DNA of 64,000 nt from G965218495 sp965218495. GTDB taxonomy: Bacteria; Bacteroidota; Rhodothermia; Rhodothermales; Bin80. Location: the NCBI GenBank assembly GCA_965218495.1, contig OZ244626.1, positions 620,001-684,000 on the forward strand, read 5' to 3'. Shown in pieces: positions 9,095-17,456 of this stretch. Position 1 is the first letter of the stretch, and each line of letters opens with the position of its first letter. The notes beneath the pieces are model-generated. The model did not search any database and was not told where the DNA came from. It saw only the letters and a list, made by a program, of their open reading frames with translations. The position numbers and the translations under genes are program-made.

Positions 9095-9310
9095 ATGTTC
9101 GTCCGTACCGTCCGACGCAAGACCACCCAGAACGTTAGCGTACAGATTGTCGAATCGACCCGCGTACCCGGCAAGGGACCGCGGCAGCGGATCGTCAAGC
9201 ATATGGGCTCTGCCCCTGAAGGGCCGCTCTTGGAGGCGCTGGTGCGGCTGGCGCACCGGGCGAAGCTGCGGCTGCTGGAAGAGCGGCAGCCCTCCCTGTT
9301 TCCGATAGAT
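9095..9310 (+). pseudogene. IS1634-like transposase, N-terminal fragment
   Basis: The first ~70 codons from 9095 (MFVRTVRRKTTQNVSVQIVE onward to about RQPSLFP) are the N-terminal domain of an IS1634/IS4-superfamily transposase. The frame then runs into the IS110 element without a stop, making a chimeric open frame of 483 codons (9095-10546). The missing remainder probably lies at 14320-15513, which starts with HEVFGALYDRLGF, the segment normally following this domain. That link is inference from family architecture. The intervening 5 kb would then be later insertions plus some loss. Confidence 0.6.
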
Positions 9311-9403
9311 ATTATAGAAGGGGCCGGAGAGGGGGCACAGGCTATTTTGCCTGTGAGGCGCAGGCGCCTGGACTTCATCCTTCTCCATAGACCTTACAAC
9401 CCC

Positions 9404-10546
9404 ATGAACCACACCATAAGTGTCATCCCTTCTCAGAAGTCGGTCTTCGTCGGGCTGGACGTACATAGAGACACGATCGCGGCGTGCGTATACGATCCGG
9501 CTTCGAAGAGGGTCTGTCTTGAAGTGGAGCTGCCCAGCGACGACAGGGCCAAGCTGCGTAAGCTTATGGCCCGTATTCGTGGTTCCTTTGGCGAACCCCG
9601 GTGTTGTTACGAAGCGTCCTCGTGTGGCTACACGCTCTATAGAACGCTCAGTGACGACGGAGTCGCCTGCGCGGTCATTGCACCTTCGTCGATTCCACGG
9701 CGTGCCGGTGATCGAGTCAAGACGGACCGTCGTGACGCGGAAAAGTTGGCCCGCTACTACGCGGCGGGCCTACTGACGGCGGTTCACATCCCCGACAAGG
9801 CGTTGCTTGCCGCCCGAACGCTGGTGCGCCGCCGGGTTACTCTGGTCGAAGACTTGACCCGCACCAAGCAGCGCTCCGTGCTCTTGTTGCAAAGCCGCGG
9901 GCATGTGTACCGGGCGGGAAAGAACTGGACGCAGAAATTCTGGCGGTGGCTGGAAGGCCTCGCGCTTGACCCCGTTGATGCGTGTACGCTGCAAAGCTTG
10001 TTGAACCAATGCCAGATGCTCGAAGCCCAGATCCGGGAGATAGAGCAACATATCGAAGAAGAGGCACAGAAGGCATGCTATCAGCCCACGGTGCAGGTAT
10101 TGCAAGCCTTCCGTGGCATCGGGCTGTTTACAGCGATGCAGCTGACTTGTGAAATCGGTGACATTCGGCGTTTTGCACACCCGAAAGCACTGATGGCATA
10201 CCTGGGATTGGTGCCCTCGGAGCATTCCTCCGGCCACCGCACCCGGCACGGCTCGATTACCAAGGCCGGTAACACCCATGCCCGCAAGGCTCTGGTCTCT
10301 GCGGCCTGGAAATATACCCACTACCCCCGGCGTAGCCAGGCGCTGCACCAGCGCCAGCACCACTGCGCTGCGGAAGTGATTACCATCAGCTGGAAGGCTC
10401 AGCGGAGACTACACAAACGATACCGCAGCCTGATTCAGCGTAAAGCGCCCACGAAAGCCATCGTGGCCCTTGCGCGCGAACTCGTGGGCTTTCTCTGGGA
10501 AGCCATGCAGACGGTGCCGCCAACACCGGTGGCCCTTGCGGCCTAA
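9404..10546 (+). CDS. IS110-family DEDD transposase/recombinase
   Basis: RuvC-like DEDD recombinase of the IS110 family, 380 residues from the ATG at 9404 (MNHTISVIPSQKS). Catalytic motifs are visible: D in VGLDVHRDTIAA, E in CCYEASSCG, and the DxxD pair in VKTDRRDAEKLARYYAAG. The C-terminal transposase_20 domain carries FRGIGLFTAMQL and the serine region HGSITKAGNTHARKAL. The family uses a bridge (seek) RNA encoded in an element flank to choose donor and target. The frame is intact and upstream-open to 9095, so a fused start at 9095 is possible but the IS110 start is at 9404. It is followed by a structured non-coding flank (10547-10775). Confidence 0.88.
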   Translation: MNHTISVIPSQKSVFVGLDVHRDTIAACVYDPASKRVCLEVELPSDDRAKLRKLMARIRGSFGEPRCCYEASSCGYTLYRTLSDDGVACAVIAPSSIPRRAGDRVKTDRRDAEKLARYYAAGLLTAVHIPDKALLAARTLVRRRVTLVEDLTRTKQRSVLLLQSRGHVYRAGKNWTQKFWRWLEGLALDPVDACTLQSLLNQCQMLEAQIREIEQHIEEEAQKACYQPTVQVLQAFRGIGLFTAMQLTCEIGDIRRFAHPKALMAYLGLVPSEHSSGHRTRHGSITKAGNTHARKALVSAAWKYTHYPRRSQALHQRQHHCAAEVITISWKAQRRLHKRYRSLIQRKAPTKAIVALARELVGFLWEAMQTVPPTPVALAA

Positions 10547-10775
10547 ACATGCCCGAAACGCTTCCGAGAACAGAACAGCTATGGGAAAAGGGGCCCTGCG
10601 CACGGATGGAGAGTCCATGCCGATACTCTGCGATAGCCCTTGTGGCGAGCTCGCGAAAATAGATTATGGTAGCTCCCGACGAATTCAATATCAGGCGTTA
10701 CGGTCGGCATTGCCGACCCAGCACGCGGACACCAGGTTGATAAGCCGTCGAAGATGCCAGGGCCCCTTTTCCGAC
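10547..10775 (+). ncRNA. Candidate IS110 bridge/seek RNA region (3' flank)
   Basis: Non-coding flank between the IS110 stop and the next element. It is bounded by a perfect 15-bp inverted repeat, GGAAAAGGGGCCCTG at 10584-10598 and its complement at 10758-10772. Inside are a hairpin with stem GGTCGGC/GCCGACC (10702-10718, loop ATT) and a smaller ATGGA/TCCAT hairpin near 10605-10617. In the IS1111 subgroup the guide RNA lies downstream of the recombinase gene, so this is the logical place for it. No guide loops have been assigned; function is inference. Confidence 0.35.
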
Positions 10776-11131
10776 AGCCAGCTCATGAAGATTATGTGAA
10801 CTTGCCGCGCACATATCACCGCCCCCTTGACCCGGCCCCTTCTACACCAGGCCGTTTTGCCGCCTGCTTCACCGACCACCGTGATCCCAGCAGGGTCGAG
10901 CATACCGTGGAGGCGATGCTCAGGCAACGTGTCTACGCGATATGCTTGGGCTACGAAGACGTGAACGACCATGACCGTCTGCGGGACGATCCCGTGTTGG
11001 CCATGGGCGTGGGCTGCGAAGATGTAACAGGTGCGCACCGGGCACGGGAACGCGACCAGGGACACCCGCTGGCGGGTTCGAGCACACTGAACCGATTGGA
11101 GCTCGGCTCAAAAGGAGCGGCCGCATCGCAT
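10754..11131 (+). pseudogene. IS1380-family transposase, N-terminal part (5' damaged, interrupted)
   Basis: From about 10850 the frame reads FAACFTDHRDPSRVEHTVE, RQRVYAICLGYEDVNDHD and LAGSSTLNRLE, the signature N-terminal region of IS1380-family transposases. The usual ~60 residues before CFTDHRDP are missing or replaced, so the gene was already 5' damaged next to the IS110 flank. It ends in ...AAASHR at the AGGT target of the 1910-bp element. Joining it to 13046 onward restores ASHRYKRIVADPEK in frame, showing that both parts were one gene. Confidence 0.75.
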
Positions 11132-11135
11132 AGGT
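11132..11135 (+). repeat. 4-bp target duplication AGGT, left copy (ISNCY copy A)
   Basis: AGGT here and again at 13046-13049, directly flanking the 1910-bp element. Removing the element and one copy restores the IS1380 reading frame. Confidence 0.85.
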
Positions 11136-13045
11136 AGTGATTGCCCGAAAAAGGCCTATTGGGAGCAATATGCCGGCAGATTGGGGGTGGGCGGTAAGCC
11201 TGTAGTCGCGGTCAGGGGTGTACGCAAGGTGTGCAGCCCCCGAATATGAGTGGATTCGGCACAAATCCGTGGTCTTCAGCCAGCTTTTTATGCCATTGCA
11301 CTACAAAGAGGATATAGGTTTGCGCTCTCCCCATTGCAAGGAGTCTGGCTTGCTTCCGTGGCGGCGCTGGTAGGGCCTTACTGCGCCCTACTGCGTGCCT
11401 GGTGCCACTTTCGTCGGCGCGCTTCCTTCTGCTTCAGGACCTGACCTATGCGGTGCACATTGGTGGCCACCACTACCAGCGCCAGCGTCCTGTCGAAGCC
11501 AGCCTTGCCGTGGGTGCGCACTAGTGACATGCCCCGGTGATGGAGGTTATTGATCGCCGACTCTACGGCCGGGTGTTGACGCCGGGCTGCCACGAAGTCC
11601 GGATGGGTCTCCCGTTCGCGGTCCGCTTTACGGTGCCGCCCCTTCCGGGGCATCACGTTCAGGTCCAACAACTTGTCAAGCTGCTCGCGATTCTCTGGCG
11701 TGTAAAACCCCTTGTCCATGCTGCATGATGCCAGCGCCGGGTAGCGCCGCTTCGCCTCTGCAAGGAATGGTACGATCATGTCCTGGTCGCCACCTTCGTG
11801 TTGCACGTAGTGGCGCAGAATGAATTGGTGCTGATCCTCCAGCACGCACACCGGTACCCCCAACTCTGCCATCACGCCCGCCTTCCCTTTGTCGATCCAG
11901 CGCGTGTGGGGCTCATGCACGGAGAAGAGCTTCTGGCCGTGCGGAATCTTCTCGCCCTTGATCAAACGGCGCAATACCTGGTCTATCAGCTTGTCCGCAG
12001 TCCGCAAATACCACGACACCTCCGCGCTTTCAACATCGTTTTGCCTCAATATCGCCTGCGTGGCCGCTGCCTTCGACACGATAGTGCGGCAAAGTGCCAG
12101 GTAGTTTGCCACTTTCGACGTACTACGCCACTGCCGGGAAGTGCGCACGCGATAAAAGGCGCGCTCCATTTTCTTGATCCAGGCCTGCGACTTGCGCCAG
12201 CCCGCTATCGCATGCTGCTGGCAAAGACGCGCCAGCTTCCTGATCAGACGGCGCAGCGCATCCCACAGCAAACGGACATCGGTGGGCCACTCCACATGGG
12301 TCTTCGCAACCGCTGAGTCGGCCCGGCAGTGAAGCGGATCCGAGTTTCTGTGCTTCAACAGCTGATGCCCACGGGCCACCACCACCGCATTGATCTGCTG
12401 CAGCGCCTCCTCGGTAAGCAGACGCACGTTGTCAATAACGGTCTGCAGGCGATACTGGTGCTTATCTCCAAAATCTGCATGCCCCAGCATCTGGCGCAAC
12501 GCCGTGTGAAAGTTCGCCAATTCCACCAGACGGTCGAAGTCGCAGTCAAGCGCCTTCTGCAGCGTGCCCAGCACGAAGATCCGCCACAGACACAGCCCGG
12601 GGCGACCACGCCGCAAATTGACCTTCGCGCCTAACTGCTCCCGCAGAATCGCGAACACCCGCTCGCGGGTCTCGCGGTGCGTGAAGATGTCCTGCAGTCC
12701 ACGGAGTACGGCCGGAATATCGTCTCTGGACCGAGCGTCAAAGCTGATCTCTCCAATGGGCGTGTGCCCAAGCTCAAACTGTGACTCGAAGATCGCGCGC
12801 ATGGCAGTAAATCGGGCGAATGTTGGGGCAGAAGCGTACTAATCACGCCAATAACGGTACTAAGATCGGAAAACGGCGCAACATTCGCTAAAACAACGCA
12901 GGCAGCCGTTGGGGAAACTGCCCCGATAACAGCCGCTCGACACTCCAAAATGCCCGATTTTCCGCCGCACGCGCCCGTACATCCGCCCTATGCGCCCAAG
13001 ACTGCCGGTCTGCAGAGCCGATCAGGCATTTTTCGGGCAAGCACT
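11136..13045 (-). mobile_element. 1910-bp ISNCY-type insertion sequence, copy A
   Basis: Complete element with inverted ends: AGTGATTGCCCGAAAAAGGC at the left, and at the right the complement of AGTGCTTGCCCGAAAAATGC. It is flanked by a 4-bp duplication AGGT. It carries one transposase gene on the minus strand. A second copy of exactly the same length (26292-28201) lies in opposite orientation with identical encoded protein, flanked by AATT. The intact gene and identical copies argue for recent movement. Confidence 0.92.
11378..12802 (-). CDS. ISNCY-type DDE transposase (copy A)
   Basis: Transposase of 474 residues, the only gene of the 1910-bp element. It has an N-terminal helical domain (RGRPGLCLWRIFVLGTLQKA region) and a DDE core: D in HCRADSAVAKTHVEW (about residue 160), D in ASCSMDKGFYTPENR, and E in HPAVESAINNLHHRGM. 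A basic C terminus (KQKEARRRKWHQARSRAQ) ends the protein. It starts about 240 bases inside the right end of the element and stops about 240 bases from the left end. It is identical to the copy at 26535-27959, so both should be functional or share the same defect. The family label is from general resemblance; the IR and TSD assignments are direct. Confidence 0.88.
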   Translation of the reverse strand: MRAIFESQFELGHTPIGEISFDARSRDDIPAVLRGLQDIFTHRETRERVFAILREQLGAKVNLRRGRPGLCLWRIFVLGTLQKALDCDFDRLVELANFHTALRQMLGHADFGDKHQYRLQTVIDNVRLLTEEALQQINAVVVARGHQLLKHRNSDPLHCRADSAVAKTHVEWPTDVRLLWDALRRLIRKLARLCQQHAIAGWRKSQAWIKKMERAFYRVRTSRQWRSTSKVANYLALCRTIVSKAAATQAILRQNDVESAEVSWYLRTADKLIDQVLRRLIKGEKIPHGQKLFSVHEPHTRWIDKGKAGVMAELGVPVCVLEDQHQFILRHYVQHEGGDQDMIVPFLAEAKRRYPALASCSMDKGFYTPENREQLDKLLDLNVMPRKGRHRKADRERETHPDFVAARRQHPAVESAINNLHHRGMSLVRTHGKAGFDRTLALVVVATNVHRIGQVLKQKEARRRKWHQARSRAQ

Positions 13046-14068
13046 AGGTACAAGCGCATCGTAGCGGACCCTGAAAAGATCGACACCATGCTCGCGGACT
13101 TGTTCATGGATGTAACGGGCGAGGAGCCAGAGCATATCGTGTTGGATCTCGATGCTACCGATGACGCGATTCACGGCCAGCAGGAGGGGCGCTTCTTTCA
13201 TGGTTACTATGGCCACTACTGCTACTTACCGCTGTACATCGTTAGCGGCAAGCATGTGCTGGCCGCTCGTCTGCGCCCCTCCAACATTGACGCATCAGCG
13301 GGCACGATAGAGGAGTTGGCGCCAGTGATAGCGCGTATCCGTGCGCGGTGGCCGCAGGTGCCCATCTGGATTCGTGCAGATGCAGGATTCTGCCGCGATG
13401 ATATCATGGCATGGTGCGAAGCACAGGGCCTGCACTACATCATTGGTATGCCGCTCAATGCGCGGCTGAAACGCATCGTTGAGGAGGCTATGGAGCAGAG
13501 TCAGGCCACCTGCGAGGCCAGCGGGCAGCCTTCGCGGCGCTTCCGCAGCTTCGAGTACCAGACGAAGGACAGCTGGAGCTGTGCTCGGCGCGTGATAGCC
13601 AAGGCGGAATGGCTGCCTGGACCGCGCGGCTATAACGCGCGATTCGTGGTCACCAATTTCAGCGAAGACGCGTACGACGCGCGCACGCTATACGAAGATT
13701 TGTATTGCGCGCGTGGCGACATGGAGAACCGGCTCAAGGAGCAGCAGCTTACCCTGTTCGCTGACCGCACCTCTACGTCCATGATGGAGAGCAACCAGTT
13801 GCGCCTGTACTTCTCTACGGTCGCCAACACCCTGATGACCATCATCAAGACCTTTGGCTTGCAGGGCACCGCGATGGCGCAGGCGCAGTGCGCTACTATC
13901 CGTGTGCGGCTACTGAAGATCGCAGCACTGGTGGTGGTAAGCGTACGCCGAGTCCGCCTGCTCTTGCCCGAGGCCTATCCCTGGCAGCAACTGTTCGCGC
14001 GCGTGCTAAGCAACCTGCGCGGCGCTGTGCACACCACCCAGGTCGGCGCACGCGCCTCACCTTCATAG
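13046..14068 (+). pseudogene. IS1380-family transposase, C-terminal part
   Basis: Continuation of the gene interrupted at 11131. It resumes RYKRIVADPEKIDTM and carries the DDE core: LDLDATDDAIHG (first D), IWIRADAGFCRDD (second D) and RGDMENRLKEQQL (E). About 340 codons run to the stop at 14068. The core looks intact, so without the 1910-bp insertion the gene would lack only its extreme N terminus. The bases before 13046 in the same open frame belong to the inserted element. Confidence 0.8.
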
Positions 14069-14319
14069 GCCGTTCCGGATCCAACTTATCCCACAGATTG
14101 ATAGACGCCACATGGTGGTTGCAGGATACGTGTATCCAAGAAGCACCGGTGCGCGAACAAAAGCCTTGATTCGCGCTCGAAACATGCCCGAAACAGCGCT
14201 TGCAGCCGCCGACTATTCGCTCTGGAAGGCGGGAATCAGCATTCGCGTTCGCAAACCGTGACCCACTGCCTACAAACGCCCCGAATTATGGCGATTCAAG
14301 AGCTTGGTGAGCGATGCGG

Positions 14320-15513
14320 GCTATGGGCTTTCACGAGGTCTTCGGGGCGCTGTACGATCGGCTGGGCTTTCAGAAGGTCTTCGGGGCCCGCAAAAAGATG
14401 GCGGCGCGCCTGTTTCGTCAGGCCGTGCTGATGCGACTGGCCGCGCCGGGCTCCAGCAAGCGCGCGTGCTGTGACAAGCTTTCCAGGCACCATGGCGTGG
14501 AAGTGAACCCGGACAAGTTCTACCGCATGATGGACGCGGTCAATGATGACCGGATTGCGCGGCTGCAGTCGATCGTCTCGCACGAAGTGCGCGGACTCTT
14601 GCAAGAGCATGTGGACGTCCTCTTTTTCGACGTAACCACGCTTTTCTTTGCCAGCGACAAGGCCGATGATCTTCGCAAGAAGGGATTCAGCAAAGACGGT
14701 AAGCCGCAGAAGGTGCAGGTCGTTCTGGCCTTGTTCCAGAGCGTGGAGGGGCTGCCGATAGGGTATGAGTTGTTTCCAGGTAGCACGACCGATGTGCGCA
14801 CGCTCAAGCCGGCACTGAAGGCCCTGCGGGAGCGCTTTGAGATAGGCAGGGTGGTCTTGGTTGCGGACGCCGGGATGCTGAGCCAGGGCAACCTGGACCT
14901 GCTCGCCTCCCAGGGTTGGGACTGGGTGGTCGCGGCGCGCCTGCGCAGCTTGCCACGCAGGATGGAGGCCGAGCTTTTCGAGTCCCATGACTGGGTCGCG
15001 GTCAGCGAAGATATCAGCGTCACAGAATTGCAATTAAAGGGCCAGCGTCTGGTGTTGCGCCACAGCAAGAAGCGGGCGGCCAAGGATGTCCATGAGCGTG
15101 ATAGAATCGTAGAGAAGCTCAAGCGTCGCCTAACGCAAGGCATTAAGGGAAGCGGCAAACGAGGCCGCTTTCTCAAGGTGGACCGCGATGCCGTGGAGCT
15201 GAACCAGGATGCCATCGACCGGGACGCATGCTTTGACGGGCTCCACGGCGTGTGGACCAGCCTGGATCGCGAAAGCCATCCAGCACAACACATCTATGCG
15301 TACTACGGGGAGCTGTGGCGCATCGAAGAGGGCTTTCGCGTGCTCAAGCACACCATGGCGACGCGGCCCATCTATCACTGGACTCCCAGCCGCGTCAAGG
15401 CGCACATCGCGATTTGCTTCGTCGCTTTTGCCTTGCTGCGCCTGCTGCGCTACCAGCACAACACCATGCATGCGGGCCAGGAGCCACTCAGCGAGGCCCG
15501 TATCCTGACAGAG
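14320..15513 (+). pseudogene. IS1634-like transposase, central and C-terminal fragment
   Basis: The open frame from 14314 carries GFHEVFGALYDRLGF and the DDE signature VLFFDVTTLFFASD (D), VVLVADAGMLSQ (D) and WRIEEGFRVLKHTM (E), with RPIYHW after it, all typical of IS1634-like transposases. It lacks the N-terminal ~90 residues, plausibly the fragment at 9095-9310. After ILTEL near 15513 the sequence switches to a group II intron reverse transcriptase, so the last residues of the transposase are gone and the rest of the open frame (to 15702) is out of context. Confidence 0.72.
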
Positions 15514-16634
15514 CTGATCGGATTGCCCAGATGGTGGCGAAAATGGCGCTGGAGCCAGCATTGGAACGCGTGTTCCATGCGGACTCTTACGGGTATCGAC
15601 CGAACAAGTCAGCACACCAGGCCTTGGCCCAGACGCGGAAGCGTTGCTGGAAGCGGGCGTGGGTCTTGGATCTGGACATCAAGTCGTTCTTTGACACGAT
15701 AGACCATGATCTGTTGATGCGTGCGGTGCGGAAGCACACCGACCAGAAGTGGGTGCTGCTTTACATCAAGCGCTGGCTGACGGCCTCGGTGGTATTGCCC
15801 GATGGGACGGAAGAAGCCAGGGATCGGGGCACGCCGCAAGGCGGTGTCATCAGTCCGCTGCTGGCGAATCTGTTCCTGCACTATGGGTTTGACCGGTGGA
15901 TGGAAAAGTACTTTCCGTCCATTCCGTTTGAGCGGTACGCGGATGATGCGGTGTGTCACTGTGTGTCCGAGCGCCAGGCCCGCGATCTCTGGGATGCATT
16001 AGCGCGTCGCTTCAAGCAGGTTGGGTTGACGTTACATCCTGTGAAGACCCAGATCGTGTACTGCAAGAGCAGTAACAGACGGGGTCGCTATCCCACCACA
16101 TCTTTCGACTTTCTCGGCTACACGTTTCGGCCGCGGAGGGCAAAGAATCGTACGGGACAGCTGTTTGTGGGATTCAACCCGGCCATCAGCAACAAAGCGG
16201 CCAAATCCATTCGGCAGACGGTTCACAGTTGGCGGATACTTCGTCGTAGCCCGCTACAGTTGGCAGACCTTGCCGGCAGGTATAATGCGACCATCCGAGG
16301 ATGGGTTAACTACTACGGGGCCTATCGCAAGTCCAACCTGTACAGGTCGCTGCAGTCCATTGACTATCACTTAGTTCGGTGGGCCATGCGGAAGTACAAA
16401 CGCTTTCGCAGGAAGTGGCTCCGTGCATATTGGTGGATAACCGACTGGGCTCGCAGAGATCCGACGCTATTCGCGCACTGGCCCTTGCTGTACGGTCCGA
16501 CTTTATTCACATCCAGCCCAACTTCGCCATTTTGGGAACCCGCCGCTGCCCCAGGGGGGCTAAACCAGGTACTCCCAGCCCACTTTCCGCCCTTTTCAGC
16601 CCCTTTTCAGCCGTATTTCGGGGCTCTACGGTGA
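15514..16634 (+). pseudogene. Group II intron reverse transcriptase/maturase, 5'-truncated
   Basis: From DRIAQMVAKMALEPALERVF onward the frame is a group II intron-encoded protein. It has DSYGYRPNKSAHQAL, the RT block LDLDIKSFFDTIDHD, TPQGGVISPLLANLFLH, the catalytic ERYADDAVC (YADD box), and the maturase X domain with YNATIRGWVNYYGAYRKS. RT blocks 0-2 and all 5' intron RNA are missing: the sequence starts abruptly at the junction with the IS1634-like fragment. After PLLYG (about 16495) the C terminus is unusual and I see no domain V downstream, so the 3' side is probably lost too. It cannot be an active intron, though the RT core could still be read from an upstream start. Confidence 0.75.
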
Positions 16635-16757
16635 AGAATGCGTGAAGTTGAGCGTATTCGTCTTAAGAAGGCCATTGTAGTGCCAGGATTGTTGGTGGGA
16701 ACTTGCTACAGGTGCGCCCATGCGCTATATTGGAGTCGGCATTGACCTGGAGACACC

Positions 16758-17456
16758 ATGTACATACGGGCGACCAAAACCCACGCAAAGAAAGGTGAAG
16801 CGCGACACAGCTACCGCCTGGTACGCAGCGACCGCATCGGCGGGAAGGTGCGCCAGTCTACCCTGCTGAACTTGGGCGTCCACTTTGACACGCCCCGTGA
16901 GCAGTGGGGCGCCTTGGTGCTTCACATAGAGAATTTGTTGCAGGGGCAGCCGACACTCGTGTTCGATCCCGACCTGCAGCACACGGCCGAAGCCATTGTC
17001 GCGCAGCTGCGCGCACGCGGCATAGGTGCACACGCGAAGCCGGAGGGTGAGCCTGACAGCGTCATGACGGTGGACATGGACTCCCTTGAGCACCCGGAGC
17101 ATGCCCGCAGCGTGGGTGCAGAGCGCGTCTGCCTTCAGGCGCTCGAGGATCTGGGACTGAAAGACACGTTGATCCAGGCTGGTGCCAAGGAGCGCGACGC
17201 GCGTCTGGCCGTAGCCCTGGTGGTCGCACGCATGCTGCATCCCAACAGCGAACGGGCTACGCTTCAGTGGTTGCAAAGCAGGTCGACGACGCTGGACCTG
17301 TTGGGACTACGTCCCGGCAGGAAAGTGTCGTTAGCGAAATTGTACCGCATCGGGGACCTGCTCTGGGAGCACAACCAGGCGATTCAGCAAGCGCTCTTCC
17401 AAAAGGAGCGGACGCTCTTGAGCCTGCCGGAGACCGTTGTTTTTTATGACCTGACC
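16758..17456 (+). pseudogene. IS1634-family transposase, 5' half (interrupted)
   Basis: First 233 codons of an IS1634-family transposase: MYIRATKTHAKKGEARHSYR, then RSVGAERVCLQALEDLGL, and up to the first catalytic aspartate in VVFYDLT. At the ACC codon after DLT a serine-recombinase element has inserted (17457-19653). The second half resumes at 19657. Removing element plus duplication gives one frame of 604 codons (233 + 371, then stop), close to the intact 595-residue homologue at 31398-33185. Frame continuity is exact, so the gene was intact before insertion. Confidence 0.88.
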
